A stretch of DNA of 64,000 bases from Pacificoceanicola sp049341065 (GCF_049341065.1 NZ_JBMPIX010000006.1:186001-250000); one strand, 5' to 3'; numbered from the stretch's first letter, positions 48,482 to 58,419 are shown. Made by a program: numbers and translations. Notes: generated by a model from the sequence alone, not told the origin.

Positions 48482-49030
48482 TTAATCGGCAGAGGCAAGA
48501 AAGGTGTCGGACATCCAGCCCACGTCGCTGCCTCTGAGCGTGCGCAGCCGGACCCAGCCTGAATCTTCGTCCTGCAACACTTCGACTTTGTCGCCGCGCA
48601 GCAATTTGGCCACCACGTCAAAGCCAGTGCCCGGTCCACTGCGCAGGTTCACGCGGGTGCCCGTCACCAACCGATAATCAATGCTGGACGCCGCGATCAC
48701 AACGGCGGCCGGGACGGGATCAGAGGCGATCACTGCCGCCACTTTTTCCGGCTCGGGCTGCGTGTTCTGGGCGGGAAACGAGACTATGGACAGGTTGCTG
48801 ACGTCGGCCAGACTGGTGCCCATGCCGCTTGTCCGGGTTACCTCGGGCTCGGGTGCCGGGGCTGACTTGGTGCTGACAACGGCAACACGCTCGGACTTCG
48901 GGGCAGGCTGTGCATCAAAGGGGGCAAGCACGGCCAATGAATGGTTGCCGGGCTCAAAATCGCGTCCGCCGGACACCTCAAACCATGCCCAACCCAAAAA
49001 ACAGAACGTCACAAGAATAATTCTTGTCAT
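48482..49030 (-). CDS. Bacterial SH3-domain protein with N-terminal membrane anchor
   Basis: A 182-residue protein. MTRIILVTFCFLGWAWFEVS is a signal or anchor; a long Pro/Ala/Ser-rich linker follows; the C-terminal 70 residues are an SH3_3 domain (RVNLRSGPGTGFDVVAKLLR, then WVRLRT and GWMSDTFL). Such domains bind peptidoglycan or proteins in the periplasm. It is divergent from parC. Confidence 0.87.
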   Translation of the reverse strand: MTRIILVTFCFLGWAWFEVSGGRDFEPGNHSLAVLAPFDAQPAPKSERVAVVSTKSAPAPEPEVTRTSGMGTSLADVSNLSIVSFPAQNTQPEPEKVAAVIASDPVPAAVVIAASSIDYRLVTGTRVNLRSGPGTGFDVVAKLLRGDKVEVLQDEDSGWVRLRTLRGSDVGWMSDTFLASAD

Positions 49031-49194
49031 CGCTTACCCCCCCGAAAACGACCCAAACACCATGTAAACCGCGCGCAGAATTCGCGTTAGCCCATAGTGT
49101 TAACCGATTCCCCTTTCGCGGCTAAGGGAAATTCCCGGCGTTTTTCCCAGAGTCCTTCTTTACGGTGCCAATGCGCAACGGTATCACAGCATCT

Positions 49195-51618
49195 ATGGAT
49201 GACGATACAATCGACCCCAACATGAACCCCCGGCAGTTGTCCGAGACGCTGCGCCGCGCGATCGGCGACCGCTATCTGACCTATGCCCTGTCGACCATCA
49301 TGCACCGGGCGCTGCCTGATGCCCGCGACGGGCTGAAGCCGGTGCACCGGCGGATTCTGTACGCCATGCGGCGTCTGCGCCTGTCATCCTCGGGCGGTTT
49401 CCTTAAATCTGCCAAGATCAGCGGCGACACCATGGGGGATTTCCATCCGCATGGCGATGCCGCGATCTATGACGCCATGGCACGGCTCGCGCAGGATTTC
49501 ACCATCCGTTATCCGCTGGTCGACGGCCAGGGCAACTTTGGCAACATCGACGGCGATAACCCCGCCGCCTCGCGCTATACCGAGGCGCGCATGACCGTGA
49601 TGTCCGAAGCCCTGCTGGATGGGCTGGACGAGAACGCCGTCGATTTCCGCGACAATTACGATGGTCGCCTGCAGGAACCTTCGGTGCTTCCGGCGGCCTA
49701 CCCCAACCTTCTGGCCAACGGCTCAAGCGGGATTGCGGTGGGTATGGCGACCAATATCCCGCCCCACAACATTGGCGAGCTGATCGACGCCTGCCTGCAT
49801 CTGATCAAAGCGCCCGATGCACGCGACGACACGCTGTTGCAATATGTTCCCGGCCCGGATTTTCCCACCGGCGGGGTGATCGTGGAACCGGCAGAGAACA
49901 TCGCGAACGCCTATCGCACCGGGCGCGGCAGCATCCGCCTGCGCGCGAAGTGGGAGGTCGAAGATCTGGGCCGCGGCACATGGCAGGCCATCGTGACCGA
50001 GATCCCCTACCAGGTACAAAAATCCAAGCTGGTCGAACGCATCGCCGAGTTGATCCAGACCAAGAAAGTCCCGATCCTTGCCGATGTCCGCGACGAAAGC
50101 GCCGAAGACATCCGCATGGTGCTGGAGCCCAAGTCCAAGAACGTCGACCCCGATGTGCTGATGAACCTGCTGTTCCGCAACTCGGATCTGGAAACCCGGT
50201 TCAGTCTCAACATGAACGTGCTGATTGACGGCGTGACGCCAAAGGTCTGTTCGCTCAAAGAGGTGTTGCGCGCCTTCCTCGACTTCCGCCGCGAAGTGCT
50301 TATCCGCCGCGCCAGGCACCGCATGGCCAAGATCGACAACCGCCTTGAGGTGCTCGAAGGCCTGATCGTTGCTTTCCTGAACCTCGACCGCGTAATCGAC
50401 ATCATCCGCTATGACGATGATCCCAAGGCCGCCTTGATGTACGAAGATTGGTCCAAGCCGCATCAGGCCACCATCGTGCGCGCCACCGATGAAAGCGATT
50501 ATCGTTCGCCGCTGGCGGGGATCGACGTCAAATCGCTGGAGTTGCGCGAAGACCCCGATGCCATCGCACGCGGCGTTCTGGCCGATGATGGCACCGACGC
50601 CAAGGTGCCCGCCCGCTTTGTCGGCCGGTCCGAAGGTCTGTCGGACGTTCAGGCCGAGGCGATCCTCAACATGCGGCTGCGCTCCTTGCGCCGCCTTGAG
50701 GAACTTGAACTGGTCAACGAGCGCGACAAGCTGATGGAAGAACGCGCGGGCCTTGAAGACCTGCTCGACTCGGGCGAATTGCAGTGGTCGCGCATCGCCG
50801 AACAGCTGCGCGAGGTCCGCAAGGCCTTTGGCAAAGGCTACGAGGGCGGCGCCCGGCGCACCGCCTTCTCCGAAGCCTCCGAGGCCGAGGATGTGCCGCT
50901 TGAGGCGATGATCGAACGCGAACCGATCACCGTGGTCTGCTCGCAAATGGGCTGGATCCGGGCGATGACCGGCCATATCGACCTGACCCGCGAACTGAAG
51001 TTCAAGGACGGTGACGGGCCGCGCTTCATCTTCCATGCGGAGACCACGGACCGTCTTCTGGCCTTTGGCTCGAACGGGCGCTTTTACACGCTGTCGGCGG
51101 CCACTCTGCCCGGCGGCCGCGGCATGGGTGAACCCCTGCGTCTGATCGTCGATCTGCCGAACGAGGCCGAGATCGTCGATCTGTTCATCCACAAGCCCGA
51201 CAGCAAACTGCTGGTCGCCTCTTCGGCGGGCGATGGGTTCATCGTGCCGGAAAATGATGTGATCGCCCAGACCCGCGCTGGCAAACAGGTTCTGAACGTC
51301 AAAGGCGACGTGCGCGCCCGCGTCTGCAAAACCGTCAGCGGCGATCATGTTGCCGTGGTCGGCGAAAACCGCAAAGTGCTGATCTTTGCGCTGGATGAAC
51401 TGCCCGAGATGGGCCGCGGCAAGGGTGTGCGCCTGCAAAAGTACAAGGATGGAGGCATGTCCGACGCCCGCACCTTTGCGCTTGCCCAAGGGCTGTCTTG
51501 GCTTGATCCCGCCGGGCGGACGCGCACCGAAACCGCGCTTGAGGAATGGATTGGCAAGCGGGCCGGGACAGGCCGCATGGCGCCGCGCGGCTTTCCCAGG
51601 GACAACCGGTTTAACTGA
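49195..51618 (+). CDS. parC: DNA topoisomerase IV subunit A
   Basis: An 807-residue type II topoisomerase subunit that decatenates daughter chromosomes. The N-terminal breakage-reunion domain has the catalytic Tyr in AASRYTEARM (about 128) and the conserved HPHGDAAIYDAM motif. The position of E. coli Ser80 is Ala and Glu84 is Asp. The C-terminal beta-pinwheel is degenerate, as usual for ParC. The ATG at 49195 matches the family N-terminus; ATG 49171 and GTG 49165 are alternatives. parE is not in the window. Confidence 0.95.
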   Translation: MDDDTIDPNMNPRQLSETLRRAIGDRYLTYALSTIMHRALPDARDGLKPVHRRILYAMRRLRLSSSGGFLKSAKISGDTMGDFHPHGDAAIYDAMARLAQDFTIRYPLVDGQGNFGNIDGDNPAASRYTEARMTVMSEALLDGLDENAVDFRDNYDGRLQEPSVLPAAYPNLLANGSSGIAVGMATNIPPHNIGELIDACLHLIKAPDARDDTLLQYVPGPDFPTGGVIVEPAENIANAYRTGRGSIRLRAKWEVEDLGRGTWQAIVTEIPYQVQKSKLVERIAELIQTKKVPILADVRDESAEDIRMVLEPKSKNVDPDVLMNLLFRNSDLETRFSLNMNVLIDGVTPKVCSLKEVLRAFLDFRREVLIRRARHRMAKIDNRLEVLEGLIVAFLNLDRVIDIIRYDDDPKAALMYEDWSKPHQATIVRATDESDYRSPLAGIDVKSLELREDPDAIARGVLADDGTDAKVPARFVGRSEGLSDVQAEAILNMRLRSLRRLEELELVNERDKLMEERAGLEDLLDSGELQWSRIAEQLREVRKAFGKGYEGGARRTAFSEASEAEDVPLEAMIEREPITVVCSQMGWIRAMTGHIDLTRELKFKDGDGPRFIFHAETTDRLLAFGSNGRFYTLSAATLPGGRGMGEPLRLIVDLPNEAEIVDLFIHKPDSKLLVASSAGDGFIVPENDVIAQTRAGKQVLNVKGDVRARVCKTVSGDHVAVVGENRKVLIFALDELPEMGRGKGVRLQKYKDGGMSDARTFALAQGLSWLDPAGRTRTETALEEWIGKRAGTGRMAPRGFPRDNRFN

Positions 51619-51675
51619 CTTTACCCAGAAGCTTGCCCCGGTGTTTTGTGTTGAGATGACTGACGAGGGCAGGAT

Positions 51676-52905
51676 TTGACCGAAACGCATCATGAAGGGC
51701 CATGGGACGCGCCGACGATCCAACCGCCGCTGACGACTGAGTTTCACGGCACGAGGTCCGGCCTCTTCGCACTGGCCTTCAAGACCGGTGTTCTGACCGT
51801 TCTCACGCTTGGCGTTTACCGGTTCTGGATGAAGACGCGGCTGCGCCGGTGGTATTGGTCGGCGATCCGGATCGGCGGGCTCCCGATGGAATACGTTGGC
51901 GATCCGCTGGAAAAGCTGCTGGGCTTTCTGGTCGCCGTCGTGATCTTGGCCTTCTACATCGGCGTCGTGAACCTGCTGCTTATGTTCGCCAGCTTTGCCT
52001 TGTTGCAAGGCAATACCGCCGCTTACCTGCTGTCCTTCATCGGCGTCGTGCCGATCTGGTTCTATGCGCAGTACCGCGCCCGCCGCTATGTGCTGGCCCG
52101 CACCCGATGGCTGGGCCTGCGCTTTGGGCTTGAACCCGGAGCCTGGGGCTATGCCTTTCGAGCGATGGGGTATTGGCTGCTGATGCTTCTCTCAGCTGGG
52201 TTGCTTTGGCCTCTGATGACCTTTCGGCTGGAAAAATACCAAACTGATCGCACTTTCTTTGGTGATCGCCGCATGGCACAGGGCGGCAGGTGGAGCATGC
52301 TGTATCGCTCCATGAAATGGCTCTTTTTCGCGGCGGCGCTGGCGGTTGCTGCAACGTTCCTGCTTGCGGTGGGCAGCGTCGCGGTGGGCATCATTGGCTG
52401 CATTGTTGCGGGTTTCATGGGCGCTTTTGGGTTTGTTTACTACAAGGTCGACAGCCTGCGCCGCCTGACGGCAACCAAGACGCTGGACGGAATTTCCCTG
52501 ACCCTTAAGGCCAGCCCGATGCGGATACTGTGGATCCATATCTTTGGCTATACGTTGGCAGGGCTCGTGGCGATGGTGCCGATTGCGGTGCTTGGTCTGC
52601 TGTTCCTGCAACTGCAATCGCTGGAAACGCTGGTCGATCTGGGGGTCGAGGATTTCCCCGTTCTTCTGGATGGCGCCAACCGTTGGGTGATCATCGCCCT
52701 CAGTGTGATGTCCTATTTCGCGATCTTTCTGGTTTGGTCCGCTCTCACGCATGCCTTGGTGACCATGCCGGTGATCCGGCATTACGCGCGCGGCCTGACC
52801 CTGCAAGGCGCCGACCTGCTTTCCGCGATCCGCCAGCGCCCCCGGGATGAACATTCCGAGGCCGAAGGTTTTGCCGAGGCGCTGGATGTTGCGGCCTCGA
52901 TATGA
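51676..52905 (+). CDS. DUF898 (YjgN-like) integral membrane protein
   Basis: A 409-residue inner-membrane protein of the DUF898 family, with about six to eight transmembrane helices (LGFLVAVVILAFYIGVVNLL; AALAVAATFLLAVGSVAVGI; IIALSVMSYFAIFLVWSALT) alternating with two repeats of the form FxGTRSGLFALAFKTGVLT...FWMKTRLRRWYW. The TTG start at 51676 has AGGG upstream. It overlaps the M48 peptidase by four bases, and the pair is found together in several proteobacteria. The biochemical role is unknown. Confidence 0.88.
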   Translation: MTETHHEGPWDAPTIQPPLTTEFHGTRSGLFALAFKTGVLTVLTLGVYRFWMKTRLRRWYWSAIRIGGLPMEYVGDPLEKLLGFLVAVVILAFYIGVVNLLLMFASFALLQGNTAAYLLSFIGVVPIWFYAQYRARRYVLARTRWLGLRFGLEPGAWGYAFRAMGYWLLMLLSAGLLWPLMTFRLEKYQTDRTFFGDRRMAQGGRWSMLYRSMKWLFFAAALAVAATFLLAVGSVAVGIIGCIVAGFMGAFGFVYYKVDSLRRLTATKTLDGISLTLKASPMRILWIHIFGYTLAGLVAMVPIAVLGLLFLQLQSLETLVDLGVEDFPVLLDGANRWVIIALSVMSYFAIFLVWSALTHALVTMPVIRHYARGLTLQGADLLSAIRQRPRDEHSEAEGFAEALDVAASI

Positions 52906-53999
52906 CGGTGCAGATAGAAACCCGCGCCCTGCTACTGGACGGCGAAACCGGCTCGCAACAGCCGATCACCCTGCGCATTGACGAAGATCGGCAAGCGCTG
53001 GTCGGGGGCAGCATCGACTGGCCGCTGGACGAGGTGCGCGAAGTTCCCGATCAGGCCCAACGCGACCTTTTGCTGATACGCCGGGCGAACGACCCTGTGC
53101 AGCGGCTGATCCTGCCGGATCGCAGCTTTGAACTGCGATTTCCCAAGCGCCTCAAAGCCGCCCCGGTGACCAGGCGTGGCCCTTTGCTCAAATGGGCTGC
53201 GGCGGCTGTGGCCTCGGTTGTGACGATCGTCTTTGTGCTGGTGCCCATCATGGCCGACCAACTTGCGGTCTTTATCCCGCCCGAAGGCGAACGCGCGCTG
53301 GGAGAGGTCACCCTGACCCAGATTCGCGATGCCATGGACGAAACCGGCTTTGCCCCCATCGCCTTTTGCGAGGCGACCAAGGGCCGCGCGGCGCTCGAAA
53401 CCCTTCAAGCCCGGCTGGAGGACGTGACCGATTTGCCGACGGGGCTGTCGGTCTATGTGCTTGACCACGACATGGTCAATGCTTTCGCCCTGCCAGGCGG
53501 GCATATTGTTTTCTTCAGGGGCCTGATCGAGGCCACCGGTTCACCCGAAGAGGTCGCCGCCGTCTTTGCCCATGAGATCGGCCATGTGGTCAGCCGCGAT
53601 CCGACGCGCCACGCCCTGCGCTCAGCCGGGTCCATCGGCGTTCTGGGACTGATGTTCGGAGATTTTGCGGGCGGCGCTTTGGTCCTGTTTCTGACCGAAC
53701 GCCTGATCGACGCGCAATACTCGCAAGGCGCCGAAGCTTCGGCCGATGTCTATGCACATGCCGCCATGCTCAAGGCGGGCCTGACGCCGTCTGCCCTTGC
53801 GGATATGTTCGAACGGTTCCGCGCACTCGGCGGTGATCACGATGGCATCGTCGCGCATTTCCTGTCGCACCCGGCGCTGGGAGATCGGATTGCAGCAGCG
53901 CGGGCCGCAACACCGTCAGGCTTTATCGCCGCCCCCTTGATGGATGCCAATGAATGGCGTGACCTTCAGAATATTTGCGATCAAAAACGGCTGAACTGA
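52902..53999 (+). CDS. M48-family membrane-anchored zinc metallopeptidase
   Basis: A 365-residue peptidase of the M48 (HtpX/Oma1-like) family. The zinc site is HEIGH (224-228), with the third ligand in QGAEASADVYA (Glu278). One predicted membrane helix (about 98-117, LLKWAAAAVASVVTIVFVLV) separates an N-terminal cytoplasmic domain from the peptidase domain. It starts inside the DUF898 stop, so the two are coupled and probably act together in envelope protein quality control, which is inference. Confidence 0.92.
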   Translation: MTVQIETRALLLDGETGSQQPITLRIDEDRQALVGGSIDWPLDEVREVPDQAQRDLLLIRRANDPVQRLILPDRSFELRFPKRLKAAPVTRRGPLLKWAAAAVASVVTIVFVLVPIMADQLAVFIPPEGERALGEVTLTQIRDAMDETGFAPIAFCEATKGRAALETLQARLEDVTDLPTGLSVYVLDHDMVNAFALPGGHIVFFRGLIEATGSPEEVAAVFAHEIGHVVSRDPTRHALRSAGSIGVLGLMFGDFAGGALVLFLTERLIDAQYSQGAEASADVYAHAAMLKAGLTPSALADMFERFRALGGDHDGIVAHFLSHPALGDRIAAARAATPSGFIAAPLMDANEWRDLQNICDQKRLN

Positions 54000-54230
54000 C
54001 GACTTGCCCAACAGCGGGCCAGGCAGCGAATCTGCCACTAAAGCCTTCGCTGGGCGCCAGTATTTCGGAAAAAACGCCCAACCAACTTGCCTCAGGTTCA
54101 AAAACGCGACGTCCTTTGGCGCTAACAAGACGATTTTGCTCTGTTTCCCCGGGCAGTGGCGCGGTATCACCCTGTCCGAGGATTGCCGCGCGGCAGAACC
54201 CGCCGTGCCAGACCAAGGAGAGGAACGCCG

Positions 54231-54989
54231 ATGAAGGTTTTGGTGCCCGTCAAACGCGTGATTGACTACAACGTGAAGGTTCGTGTGAAAGCGGACGGGA
54301 GCGGTGTCGATCTCGCCAATGTCAAAATGTCGATGAACCCGTTCGACGAGATTGCCGTCGAAGAGGCGATCCGCCTGAAAGAGGCCGGCAAGGCCTCTGA
54401 GGTTGTGGTGGTCTCGATCGGTGTGAAACAATCCACCGACACGCTGCGCAACGCGCTGGCCATGGGCGCGGATCGCGCCATTCTGGTGGTCGCCGCCGAG
54501 GATGTGCATCAGGACATCGAGCCGCTGGCCGTCGCCAAGATCCTTGCCAAGGTTGTCGAAGAGGAGCAGCCCGGGCTGGTTCTGTGCGGCAAGCAGGCGA
54601 TCGACAACGACATGAACGCCACCGGACAGATGCTCTCGGCGCTGCTGGGTTGGAGTCAGGCGACCTTCGCCTCGGAGCTGGAGATCGAAGACGGCACCGC
54701 GAAAGTCACCCGCGAGGTTGACGGCGGCCTGCAGACGATTTCGGTCAAGATGCCCACCGTTGTCACGGTCGATCTGCGCCTGAACGAGCCGCGCTATGCG
54801 TCGCTGCCGAACATCATGAAGGCCAAGAAAAAGCCGCTGGATGAAAAGACCGCCGCTGACTACGGCGTCGATGTCACGCCGCGCCTGACGGTTGTCAAAA
54901 CCTCGGAGCCCGCTGAACGGGCCGCCGGGATCAAGGTAGGCTCGGTCGACGAGCTGATTGCGAAACTCAAAGAGGTGGGGGCTGTATAA
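54231..54989 (+). CDS. etfB: Electron transfer flavoprotein beta subunit
   Basis: A 252-residue ETF beta subunit (AMP-binding) that takes electrons from acyl-CoA and other dehydrogenases to ETF-quinone oxidoreductase. MKVLVPVKRVIDYNVKVRVK, then MNPFDEIAVEEAIRLKEAGK, and the signature GKQAIDNDMNATGQMLSALL are clear. The ATG at 54231 has AGGAG upstream. It shares one base with etfA (TAATG), so they are coupled. A 231-base spacer upstream holds the promoter. Confidence 0.97.
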   Translation: MKVLVPVKRVIDYNVKVRVKADGSGVDLANVKMSMNPFDEIAVEEAIRLKEAGKASEVVVVSIGVKQSTDTLRNALAMGADRAILVVAAEDVHQDIEPLAVAKILAKVVEEEQPGLVLCGKQAIDNDMNATGQMLSALLGWSQATFASELEIEDGTAKVTREVDGGLQTISVKMPTVVTVDLRLNEPRYASLPNIMKAKKKPLDEKTAADYGVDVTPRLTVVKTSEPAERAAGIKVGSVDELIAKLKEVGAV

Positions 54990-55915
54990 TGGCTGTTCTT
55001 CTTCTTGCAGAAGTCAATGACGGCGCGCTGGCGATGGACGCCACCGCAAAGGCCGTGACCGCCGCGAAGGCGCTTGGCGATGTGACCGTGCTTTGCGCGG
55101 GCGGATCGGCGGCCGAGGCCGGCGCCGAAGCGGCGACAATCGACGGCGTGGCCAAGGTTCTGGTCGCCGAAGACGCCGCGCTGGGTCATCGTCTGGCCGA
55201 GGCCACGGCGGATCTGATTGTCGGCCTGGCTGGTGATTACAGCCACATCGTCGCGCCTGCGACCACCGACGCCAAGAACGTGCTGCCGCGCGTCGCGGCG
55301 CTGCTGGACGTGATGGTGCTGACAGACGTTTCGGGCGTCGTTGATGCCGATACGTTTGAACGCCCGATCTATGCCGGCAACGCGATCCAGACGGTCAAAT
55401 CCTCGGACGCGACCAAGGTGATCTCCTTCCGGACCTCGACCTTTGATGCAGCGGGCACGGGCGGCTCGGCGCCGGTCGAAAACATCGGCGGCGCCGCGGC
55501 CTCGGGCCTGTCGGAATGGGTCGAAGACAAGGTCGCGGCCAGCGACCGCCCCGAGTTGACCTCGGCTGGTGTCGTGGTGTCCGGCGGACGCGGCGTCGGG
55601 TCGGAAGAGGACTTTAAGATCATCGAAGCCCTCGCCGACAAGCTGGGTGCCGCAGTTGGCGCATCACGCGCCGCGGTTGACAGCGGCTTTGCCCCGAACG
55701 ACTGGCAGGTTGGCCAGACCGGCAAGGTCGTGGCGCCGGATCTTTACGTTGCCGTCGGCATCTCGGGCGCGATCCAGCACCTCGCGGGCATGAAGGACAG
55801 CAAGATCATCGTCGCCATCAACAAGGACGAAGAGGCCCCGATCTTCCAGGTCGCCGACTTCGGCCTCGTCGCCGACCTGTTCACAGCGGTGCCGGAACTC
55901 ACCGAAAAGCTGTAA
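54989..55915 (+). CDS. etfA: Electron transfer flavoprotein alpha subunit
   Basis: A 308-residue ETF alpha with the C-terminal FAD-binding domain. MAVLLLAEVNDGALAMDATA opens it; the FAD motif is VSGGRGVGSEEDFKIIEALA and GISGAIQHLAGMKDSKIIVA. Partner of etfB; the dimer serves several acyl-CoA dehydrogenases. A strong terminator follows. Confidence 0.97.
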   Translation: MAVLLLAEVNDGALAMDATAKAVTAAKALGDVTVLCAGGSAAEAGAEAATIDGVAKVLVAEDAALGHRLAEATADLIVGLAGDYSHIVAPATTDAKNVLPRVAALLDVMVLTDVSGVVDADTFERPIYAGNAIQTVKSSDATKVISFRTSTFDAAGTGGSAPVENIGGAAASGLSEWVEDKVAASDRPELTSAGVVVSGGRGVGSEEDFKIIEALADKLGAAVGASRAAVDSGFAPNDWQVGQTGKVVAPDLYVAVGISGAIQHLAGMKDSKIIVAINKDEEAPIFQVADFGLVADLFTAVPELTEKL

Positions 55916-55956
55916 CGTGAGGGCGGTTCTTCCGCCTTTCATCTAAAAAGAATACC

Positions 55957-55986
55957 AAAGCCCGCCAATTTTGGCGGGCTTTTTTC
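55957..55986 (+). terminator. Rho-independent terminator after etfA
   Basis: Ten-base stem including A-T pairs (55957-55966 with 55973-55982), six-base loop, T-rich tail. Confidence 0.92.
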
Positions 55987-56035
55987 CTTGGTTTACGCAG
56001 GTCGGCGCGGCAACCCATCTGCCCAAGCGACCAGT

Positions 56036-56875
56036 CTATGCCAGCCCATTGCCCACAATCGGACCCAAAACCTCGACCAGCGAGTCGGCCGCTTCGGCAT
56101 GAGCCATCGGGCCCATCAATTCGGTCGCCGCACAGGCCTCAAAATCGTTGAAAGTCATCCCCAACGTGCCTTGAAGCGCCGCATCCTCGGATTGGACCAC
56201 CTCAACCACCGACGCCACACGTGGTCGAAGCGTTTCGATCATGGACCGCGTTACGAACAGCGGGTCGCGCGCGTTCGGCGACACGCCCCCTTCCGAAACC
56301 GGATGGTCGGCGAACCACAACAAAACCACCTTCCCACGAATGATGGTGAGAATATGCTTCATCCGGGCCACCCAAGCCGTGCGCAATTCTTCGATGACAA
56401 TCGCTGCCCGATCTTCCGAGATTTCGGATAGGCGGGCCAACATGTGCCGATTGAAGTGGAATTCGGTAAAATCCACTTCAGGGAAGAGCTTTTCCAACTT
56501 TTCCGAGGCCCGAAGAAAGCGATCATTCCGGCGCGGATGCACCATGTAATAACGATTGGACATATTCTGAGCGCCCATGACCTGAATCACCTTGGCCACA
56601 GCGCCGCCCGCCAGATCCAGCACAGCAGGATCGTTAAGATACAGATCGACCCCGGCATTCACCAAGCCAAAGTTGACGCATTCCACCGACAAAATCTGCC
56701 CCACCAAATTCGGGAATGGTTTTGCAATGAAACGACCGTATGTTTCGATCCCGCCCAGAAAGGCGATGTAATCCCCATCCATATGACTTTGGGGGCCGCG
56801 AAACAAAACGCGGGAGTTCCCATACCTGCATGGATAATATTCAAGAGCCCCCGGCCCACCGGAATGGCATGTCAT
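56036..56875 (-). CDS. DUF6473 family protein
   Basis: A 279-residue protein of the DUF6473 family common in Rhodobacteraceae. Recognisable blocks are YYPCRYGNSRVLFRGP, DGDYIAFLGGIETYGRFIAK, NLVGQILSVECVNFGLVNAG and MVHPRRNDRFLRAS. It is cytoplasmic and has no known activity. Start: ATG 56875 with AGGTGG five bases before; GTG 56884 would add three residues. It is divergent from the 3-hydroxybutyryl-CoA dehydrogenase gene. Confidence 0.77.
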   Translation of the reverse strand: MTCHSGGPGALEYYPCRYGNSRVLFRGPQSHMDGDYIAFLGGIETYGRFIAKPFPNLVGQILSVECVNFGLVNAGVDLYLNDPAVLDLAGGAVAKVIQVMGAQNMSNRYYMVHPRRNDRFLRASEKLEKLFPEVDFTEFHFNRHMLARLSEISEDRAAIVIEELRTAWVARMKHILTIIRGKVVLLWFADHPVSEGGVSPNARDPLFVTRSMIETLRPRVASVVEVVQSEDAALQGTLGMTFNDFEACAATELMGPMAHAEAADSLVEVLGPIVGNGLA

Positions 56876-57031
56876 GACACCCACCTATATTCTTCTCACC
56901 CAAGATCGAGAATCGCTCAGACAGATTGCGATTTTCCTAAAGTAAAAATGCGTCAATAAGTTGAGACACCTGCCCTTGCAGCCCCCCTGAAAGCGGGCAT
57001 AAGGTTGGCCCGAGCATCAAAGGATTGTCCC

Positions 57032-57907
57032 ATGGAGATCAAATCAATAGGCGTTGTCGGCGCAGGCCAGATGGGCAACGGGATCGCACATGTGATGGCC
57101 CTTGCGGGCTATGAGGTGCGGCTCAATGACATCAGCCAAGAGTCGCTGGACAATGCCATTGCGCTGATCGGCAAGAATCTGGATCGCCAGGTCAGCCGCG
57201 AAAAGATTACCGCCGACGAACGTGACAGCGCCATGGCCCGCATTACGACCACGATGGCCTTGCAGGACATTGCTCAGACGGATCTTGTGATCGAAGCCGC
57301 GACCGAACGCGAGGAGGTCAAGAACAAGATCTTCGAGACACTGCTGCCCGACCTTGCGCCGCATACCATCCTGACTTCGAACACCTCGTCCATTTCGATC
57401 ACGCGGCTGGCGTCACGCACGGACCGTCCGGAACGGTTCATGGGGTTTCACTTCATGAACCCCGTGCCGGTGATGCAGCTGGTGGAATTGATCCGTGGCA
57501 TCGCGACGGACAAACCCACCTACGATGCCTGCCTTGGCGTCGTTGAAAAACTGGGTAAAACAGCAGCCTCGGCCGAAGATTTCCCGGCGTTCATCGTCAA
57601 CCGCATCCTGATGCCGATGATCAACGAAGCGGTCTATACACTCTATGAAGGCGTCGGAAACGTTAACTCGATCGACCAGTCGATGAAACTGGGCGCGAAC
57701 CACCCCATGGGTCCGCTTGAACTGGCGGATTTTATCGGATTGGACACCTGTCTTGCGATCATGAACGTGCTGCATGACGGGCTGGCGGATACCAAGTACC
57801 GCCCTTGCCCGCTTCTCACCAAATATGTCGAGGCTGGTTGGCTTGGGCGCAAGTCGCAACGTGGTTTCTACGATTACCGCGGCGATACACCTGTGCCGAC
57901 ACGATGA
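57032..57907 (+). CDS. 3-hydroxybutyryl-CoA dehydrogenase
   Basis: A 291-residue NAD-dependent 3-hydroxyacyl-CoA dehydrogenase of the Hbd/PaaH type. The Rossmann motif is IGVVGAGQMGNGIAHVMA at the N-terminus, the conserved motif GFHFMNPVPVMQLVE and the C-terminal helical domain with NRILMPMINEAVYTLYEGVG (substrate binding and dimer). It interconverts acetoacetyl-CoA and 3-hydroxybutyryl-CoA in butyrate or PHB pathways. The ATG at 57032 fits. It overlaps the GNAT gene by four bases. Nearness to etfBA suggests acyl-CoA metabolism. Confidence 0.92.
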   Translation: MEIKSIGVVGAGQMGNGIAHVMALAGYEVRLNDISQESLDNAIALIGKNLDRQVSREKITADERDSAMARITTTMALQDIAQTDLVIEAATEREEVKNKIFETLLPDLAPHTILTSNTSSISITRLASRTDRPERFMGFHFMNPVPVMQLVELIRGIATDKPTYDACLGVVEKLGKTAASAEDFPAFIVNRILMPMINEAVYTLYEGVGNVNSIDQSMKLGANHPMGPLELADFIGLDTCLAIMNVLHDGLADTKYRPCPLLTKYVEAGWLGRKSQRGFYDYRGDTPVPTR

Positions 57908-58407
57908 TCCGACCAGCCCAAACGGCGGACGCGCGCGCCATCGCAAGCGTCCACGTTCAGGCTTGGGAAGAGACCTATCGCGGCCTGTTGCCCGATGCGC
58001 TCATCGATGCGCAGAGCTTTGATAAACGGCTTGCCTTCTGGCAGAGGCTCCCGGAACACCCGGATGCCAAACGACGGGTGTTCGTCGCGGCGCCAGACGC
58101 AAAGATCGTCGGCTTTGCCTCTGTCAATCTGGTCTCGGCGCGGGATGCCAGCATGGCGCAGGTGGACTCGCTCTACGTTCTTCAGGCTTATCATGGCAAA
58201 GGCTACGGGCGCGCCTTGCTCTCGGCCTGTTTCGCCGCCATCCAGCCGCAGGGCTTTGACCGCGCCTGGATCGAGGTGCTGGACAGCAATGCCCCGGCAC
58301 GAAGTTTCTATGAACATCTCGGGGCGGAATTGATGGGGGAGGAGGCCGATCCGCGCGGCTTTGTCCACGTGGTCTACCAATGGCCCGACCTGCGTCGGAT
58401 CACCTAG
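57904..58407 (+). CDS. GNAT-family N-acetyltransferase
   Basis: A 167-residue acetyltransferase. MIRPAQTADARAIASVHVQA starts the GNAT fold; the acetyl-CoA pyrophosphate loop is QAYHGKGYGRALL (motif A, Q/RxxGxG/A); the C-terminal FYEHLGAELMG is typical. The acceptor is unknown. It starts within the stop of the dehydrogenase (ATGA), so the two are cotranscribed. Confidence 0.87.
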   Translation: MIRPAQTADARAIASVHVQAWEETYRGLLPDALIDAQSFDKRLAFWQRLPEHPDAKRRVFVAAPDAKIVGFASVNLVSARDASMAQVDSLYVLQAYHGKGYGRALLSACFAAIQPQGFDRAWIEVLDSNAPARSFYEHLGAELMGEEADPRGFVHVVYQWPDLRRIT

Positions 58408-58419
58408 GCCCGAGGCGCC

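Noticed and set aside
49723..52008. 761-codon frame opposite parC
   Set aside because: Shadow frame; parC and DUF898 are well supported on the plus strand.
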